Origin: Chiayiivirga flava
GTDB lineage: Bacteria; Pseudomonadota; Gammaproteobacteria; Xanthomonadales; Xanthomonadaceae
Direction of reading: 5' to 3'
DNA: 64,000 nt
Assembly (NCBI RefSeq): GCF_014202825.1
Contig: NZ_JACHHP010000002.1
Location: 372,001-436,000 of the forward strand
The translations under genes were made by a program, and so were the position numbers. Every line of letters begins with the position of its first letter. The first letter of the stretch is position 1. Under the pieces are notes generated by a model, which was given only the letters and a program-made list of their open reading frames with translations, searched no databases and was not told where the DNA came from. Shown here in pieces: positions 60,664 to 64,000 of this stretch.

Positions 60664-62886
60664 TCATTCGCAGTCGAGAACGCCCCCGCTGTAGCGCGGA
60701 ACCGTCACACGACGCGGGCCGACGCTGCCGCCGGCGTACGACGAATCATCCGGGTACCAATGGATCGTTTCGACGCCTTCGGCGTCGCAGCCCTCCAGTC
60801 GAAGTGTGCCCCACGCGCGCATTTCCAGGTCGGCGGCGGTGTATCCGCCATCGAAGTATCCACCCGACACAGGACGCGTCAACGCAACCTCGTCGCTGTC
60901 GCCATCGGCGAGGCCGAACAGCCATGTCGGCTGTCCGTTGGGCGTCCAGGTAAACCACACCACCAGCGTGCCGGTCGCATTCTCCGTGCCAAACGGATTG
61001 AGCAGCCAGCCGCCAGCGGCTTGTCGCGGATCGATATAGGTGCCTCGCCGGGAAAAATCGTACCGTGGAAGCGTTACCGGGCCCGTTCGGTCGACCACGC
61101 CAGTGCCTGCCGGCAGCAGATGCTGCAGTGCCAGGGTACCTTCCCCATACGCTGACGGTCCGCGGTAGTGCAATGTTGCAGCCTCGGACCCCAGGTGCAG
61201 TGTGACCTCGCCCCAATGGGTGATCTGCAGATCCTGGGCGGCGAGAGGGACGCCGAAGCGACCTCCATGCACTGCGTGCATCGAATCGATGACGATGCTG
61301 CGTTCGTAGACCCGTCCGATCCCGTGCAGCCAACGCGGACCGGGCTGCGGATCGCTGCGCGGAGCCCAGGTATACCAGGAAACCGAAACACGTTGCTCGC
61401 CCGCGTGCCAGTCTCCGACGTGGTCGTCCAGTTCCTCGATGATCAGCCCTTGCGCCGGCCGTGACGGATCCCACCACAGGCCGCCGAGGCTTTCGACATG
61501 GCTCGGGAATGCATCCGAGAACGCACGCCGCAGAATTGCCGTATCCCCGGCGCCGTCGAGCGCCTCAGCCGTGGCGATCGGATCGAAGCGGCACAGCGAC
61601 GCCGCATCGCGCTCGCAGTGGGCCTGCAACGTCGACAGTTGAGGCGTGGCGCCGCCCTCCGCACGCAGCCATTCACGCATGGTTCGCCAGGCAGCTTCGA
61701 TTTCTCCGGGACTGAAGCCGCAATGGCTCGGCCGGGCCTCGGACACCACGCCGATGACGTGGTCGGCGTATTCCAGTCGGGACCGTAGCGCATGTAGTTC
61801 CCGTGCAGGTACCAGGCTGTCGCCGCTGGTGTGAACGGAAACGATTTTTGCCGTTGCGGTGCCGTCCAGGGAGGTTGCGCGATGCAGGCTCGTTCGCGCG
61901 GATTCATCGCGTGAAACGCGCCGCACGCGACTGTCGAAACCATAGGGAAGGTCAGCGGACCAGTTGCGGCCATACATCACGTCGAGCAAGCCAAGCCCAC
62001 GCACCTGGGCTCGGTTGTAGAACGGATTGGCGCCATCGAGCTTGTCCGGCGAGCGAAGCAGATCCGAGAGGCCGTAATACGCCAGCGCAAGATGTAAGGT
62101 CAGCGCCTCGTCGTTGGGCGAGCCGGCAACCGCACGTAGCGCCTGGACACGTGCCTGGGATTCGGGCGTTCGACCGCGAGGCGGGCGGTCGAGCGCAAGA
62201 CACGCTCGGATGGCTCCCTCCTCGCGCATTCTTTGCGCGAGATCGAAACCGAAAGGTCGAGCGATCTGCAGGGTGTCGGGATTGCTGACCCAGGGCAATG
62301 GTGCCGACCCTTCCGGAAACGTGCCGCCCGCAACTCCGGCACAGAGCGTGTCGTACGCCATGCGCAGATCGAAGGCACGATCCCACAAGCTCATGCCATC
62401 GACCGCCGGACACAGGGCCACGACGCCGACGATCATGTCCCGTACCCGCACATCTTCGGCGAGCTTCAGCGCGATCAGTCCGCCCATCGACGCACCGTGG
62501 GTCACCACCGGCCCAGGCACGCCGTATAAGGTACGGAACGTATCGAGCAACAGAAGATTGTCGTCGATCGCATCGAACAGGGCCCAGCCATGCTGGCGAT
62601 AGCCGCTTGCGGCGATCGCGAATCCGTCCTCCAGCATTCGGGCAGCGGACAATCCCAGATCGGGTTCGGCCACCGGATCAAGAACGAACCCATGTTGCAC
62701 CAGCACGAGTCCGTCGCCCGCCTGCCAGTCGTCCGGTACGGCAATAATCCAGGGCGTGCCGTTTGCATCGACGCCCCGCGTGATCGCCGCGACGGCAGAT
62801 CCTGACACCGAGAGCGCGGCGACGATGACTGCGAGCCGCAGAAGGACGCCCAGGGCGTGCCGCGGACAATGAAAGTAAGTACACAT
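60664..62886 (-). CDS. Secreted alpha/beta-hydrolase with two C-terminal Gly/Trp modules
   Basis: A 740-residue secreted protein. A signal peptide (about 1-34, ending GSAVAA) precedes an alpha/beta-hydrolase domain (about 35-410) with the oxyanion-type VLVQHGFVLDP, the elbow THGASMGGLIALK (Ser about 137) and a late TSGDSLVPARELH. The C-terminal part has two copies of a beta-rich module (about 485-615 and 620-740): GLWWDPSRPAQGLIIEELDD and GTYIDPRQAAGGWLL, each with VSWYTW or VVWFTWTPNGQPTWLFG. The same module type ends the large protease at 27399. Substrate is unknown, possibly a polyester, lipid or polymer with the modules binding it. Confidence 0.82.
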   Translation of the reverse strand: MCTYFHCPRHALGVLLRLAVIVAALSVSGSAVAAITRGVDANGTPWIIAVPDDWQAGDGLVLVQHGFVLDPVAEPDLGLSAARMLEDGFAIAASGYRQHGWALFDAIDDNLLLLDTFRTLYGVPGPVVTHGASMGGLIALKLAEDVRVRDMIVGVVALCPAVDGMSLWDRAFDLRMAYDTLCAGVAGGTFPEGSAPLPWVSNPDTLQIARPFGFDLAQRMREEGAIRACLALDRPPRGRTPESQARVQALRAVAGSPNDEALTLHLALAYYGLSDLLRSPDKLDGANPFYNRAQVRGLGLLDVMYGRNWSADLPYGFDSRVRRVSRDESARTSLHRATSLDGTATAKIVSVHTSGDSLVPARELHALRSRLEYADHVIGVVSEARPSHCGFSPGEIEAAWRTMREWLRAEGGATPQLSTLQAHCERDAASLCRFDPIATAEALDGAGDTAILRRAFSDAFPSHVESLGGLWWDPSRPAQGLIIEELDDHVGDWHAGEQRVSVSWYTWAPRSDPQPGPRWLHGIGRVYERSIVIDSMHAVHGGRFGVPLAAQDLQITHWGEVTLHLGSEAATLHYRGPSAYGEGTLALQHLLPAGTGVVDRTGPVTLPRYDFSRRGTYIDPRQAAGGWLLNPFGTENATGTLVVWFTWTPNGQPTWLFGLADGDSDEVALTRPVSGGYFDGGYTAADLEMRAWGTLRLEGCDAEGVETIHWYPDDSSYAGGSVGPRRVTVPRYSGGVLDCE

Positions 62887-62976
62887 GGGCGATGCGTACG
62901 CGGCGTCGGATGCTCGCGGCGCATGACGCCGTCGCCGGCCCGCATCCGTTCATCATCGCTGCGGCACGCTTGCGCG

Positions 62977-63978
62977 ATGCCGCGTCCCGACGACCTCATC
63001 CAGCTCAAGCCCGATGGCCTCGCCTGCCCGCGCGGCGGCTTCTTCATCGATCCCTGGAAACCAGTCGACACGGCCATCATCACGCACGCCCACGGCGACC
63101 ACGCGCGCACCGGCAGCGGCCTCTACCACTGCGTCGACAGCTGCGCGCCGTTGCTGCGCTGGCGGCTGGGCGAGGACGTGAACCTCGTGCCGCATGCCTA
63201 CGGCGAGCGCTTCGAACTCGGCGGCATGCAGGTTTCGCTGCACCCGGCCGGGCACATCCTCGGCTCCGCGCAGGTGCGCATCGACGACGGCCGCGAGGTC
63301 TGGGTCGCGTCGGGCGACTACAAGCGCAATCCGGATCCGACCTGCGTGCCGTTCGAGGTCGTGCCCTGCGACGTCTTCATCACCGAGGCCACGTTCGCCT
63401 TCCCGATCTACCGCTGGTGCCCGACGCCGCAGATCGCGAAGCAGGTGTGGGAGTGGTGGCAGCACTGCATCGGACTCGGCGACACCGCCGTGCTGTACTG
63501 CTACGCGCTCGGCAAGGCGCAGCGCCTGCTGGCCGAACTGCTGGCCTACACCGACAAACGCGTGCTGCTGCACGGCGCGATGACGCGTGCGGTCGACATC
63601 TACCGCGAAGCCGGCGTGGCCATGGTGCCGACCGACACCGTCAGCGAGCAGGGCAAGGCCGCGGATTTCGCCGGCGAACTGATCCTCGCGCCGCCGTCCG
63701 CCGCCGGTTCGCCGTGGATGCGCAGATTCAGGAATGCGCAGACCGGCTTCGCCTCGGGCTGGATGCAGGTGCGCGGCAATCGCCGCCGGCGCGGCTACGA
63801 CCGCGGCTTCGTGCTGTCCGACCACGCCGACTGGCCGGACCTGCTGCGCACCATCGAGGACACGGGTGCGAAGCGCATTCTCGCCACGCACGGCAACACC
63901 GAGGCCATCGTGCAGCTGCTGCGCGAACGCGGCGTCGATGCCGAACCGCTGCGCACCGCGTACGGCGACGAGAACTGA
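62977..63978 (+). CDS. Ligase-associated DNA 3' exonuclease (metallo-beta-lactamase fold)
   Basis: A 333-residue protein of the beta-CASP/SNM1-like group. The metal motif HAHGDHARTG (about 31-39) and HPAGHILGSAQVRID near 88 mark the metallo-beta-lactamase domain. VASGDYKRNPDPTC near 109 and FITEATFAFPIYRW near 132 follow, and SDHADWPDLL (about 284) and ILATHGNTEAI (about 303) close the site. This matches the exonuclease that lies next to an ATP-dependent DNA ligase and often an Lhr-like helicase. Four bases after its stop a new GTG opens a frame (VQRFAD), probably that ligase, cut by the window end. Confidence 0.9.
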   Translation: MPRPDDLIQLKPDGLACPRGGFFIDPWKPVDTAIITHAHGDHARTGSGLYHCVDSCAPLLRWRLGEDVNLVPHAYGERFELGGMQVSLHPAGHILGSAQVRIDDGREVWVASGDYKRNPDPTCVPFEVVPCDVFITEATFAFPIYRWCPTPQIAKQVWEWWQHCIGLGDTAVLYCYALGKAQRLLAELLAYTDKRVLLHGAMTRAVDIYREAGVAMVPTDTVSEQGKAADFAGELILAPPSAAGSPWMRRFRNAQTGFASGWMQVRGNRRRRGYDRGFVLSDHADWPDLLRTIEDTGAKRILATHGNTEAIVQLLRERGVDAEPLRTAYGDEN

Positions 63979-63982
63979 CGCC

Positions 63983-64000
63983 GTGCAGCGCTTCGCCGAC
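63983..64000 (+). CDS. Start of a probable ATP-dependent DNA ligase (partial)
   Basis: Only six codons are visible (GTG CAG CGC TTC GCC GAC, read MQRFAD). Ligases of the exonuclease-associated operon commonly start with a similar short hydrophobic-acidic stretch. The call rests on gene order, because too little sequence is present to check. Confidence 0.4.

Overview
The window is a high-GC (about 70% by eye), gene-dense bacterial chromosome segment. Several features point to a gammaproteobacterium of the order Xanthomonadales: an Ax21-family outer-membrane protein, long-chain olefin genes oleC and oleD, an icd/aceK pair, an AlgB/KinB-type two-component system, and small secreted or lipoprotein genes typical of that group. 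The first 3.3 kb (end of rnpA, then yidC and mnmE) is the block usually found beside rpmH/dnaA, so the window probably begins near the replication origin. No tRNA, rRNA, CRISPR array, prophage, integrase or insertion sequence was recognised.

Layout. 1-3.3 kb: RNase P protein, membrane insertase, tRNA-modifying GTPase, then a large REP-like inverted repeat. 3.6-6.8 kb: two divergent acyl-CoA dehydrogenases. 7.1-9.3 kb: a tandem pair of atypical TonB-like proteins. 9.3-12.7 kb: an operon of a secreted S33 peptidase and a NatA/NatB-type ABC exporter. 12.9-16.3 kb: oleC, oleD and ubiJ. 16.4-22.9 kb: an envelope-stress style region with a small lipoprotein, a KinB-like kinase, a DUF421 membrane protein, an AlgB-like sigma-54 activator, then DUF1328, entericidin-like, DUF4398 and OmpA genes. 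23-27.4 kb: thioesterase, DUF1232 protein, phospholipase-D lipoprotein, YceI, SixA. 27.4-30.9 kb: a 1154-residue secreted lysyl-endopeptidase-like protease. 31-36 kb: AAA ATPase, tatD, a murein endopeptidase and yadG/yadH. 36-43 kb: alkylation repair genes, a secreted beta-helix protein and a SNF2 helicase. 43-49 kb: icd, small stress-type proteins, cardiolipin synthase, aceK. 49-64 kb: methyltransferase-fold lipoprotein, Ax21, trmL, a LysR regulator divergent from a giant thrombospondin-type-3 repeat protein, SDR, M16 peptidase, DUF4156 lipoprotein, a two-part secreted hydrolase, and a ligase-associated exonuclease followed by the first codons of what is probably its DNA ligase.

The most interesting signal is a probable local regulon. 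Four promoters in two separate places match or resemble sigma-54 -24/-12 elements. They lie upstream of the small lipoprotein (16923), DUF1328 (21077), a DUF883/YqjD-like gene (45052) and a 65-residue basic protein (45356). Each has a TTGCA/TGCAA palindrome about 90-140 bp upstream of the expected transcription start, which is where an enhancer-binding protein would sit. The AlgB-like protein at 19479-20834, which retains the GAFTGA sigma-54 contact motif, is the obvious candidate regulator.

Other notable patterns are: a short C-terminal FRDGFE tag shared by two unrelated secreted proteins; a tandem Gly/Trp-rich C-terminal module shared by a protease and an alpha/beta hydrolase; and oleC/oleD without adjacent oleA/oleB. 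All functional calls are by reading motifs and remembered family features; no database search was run.
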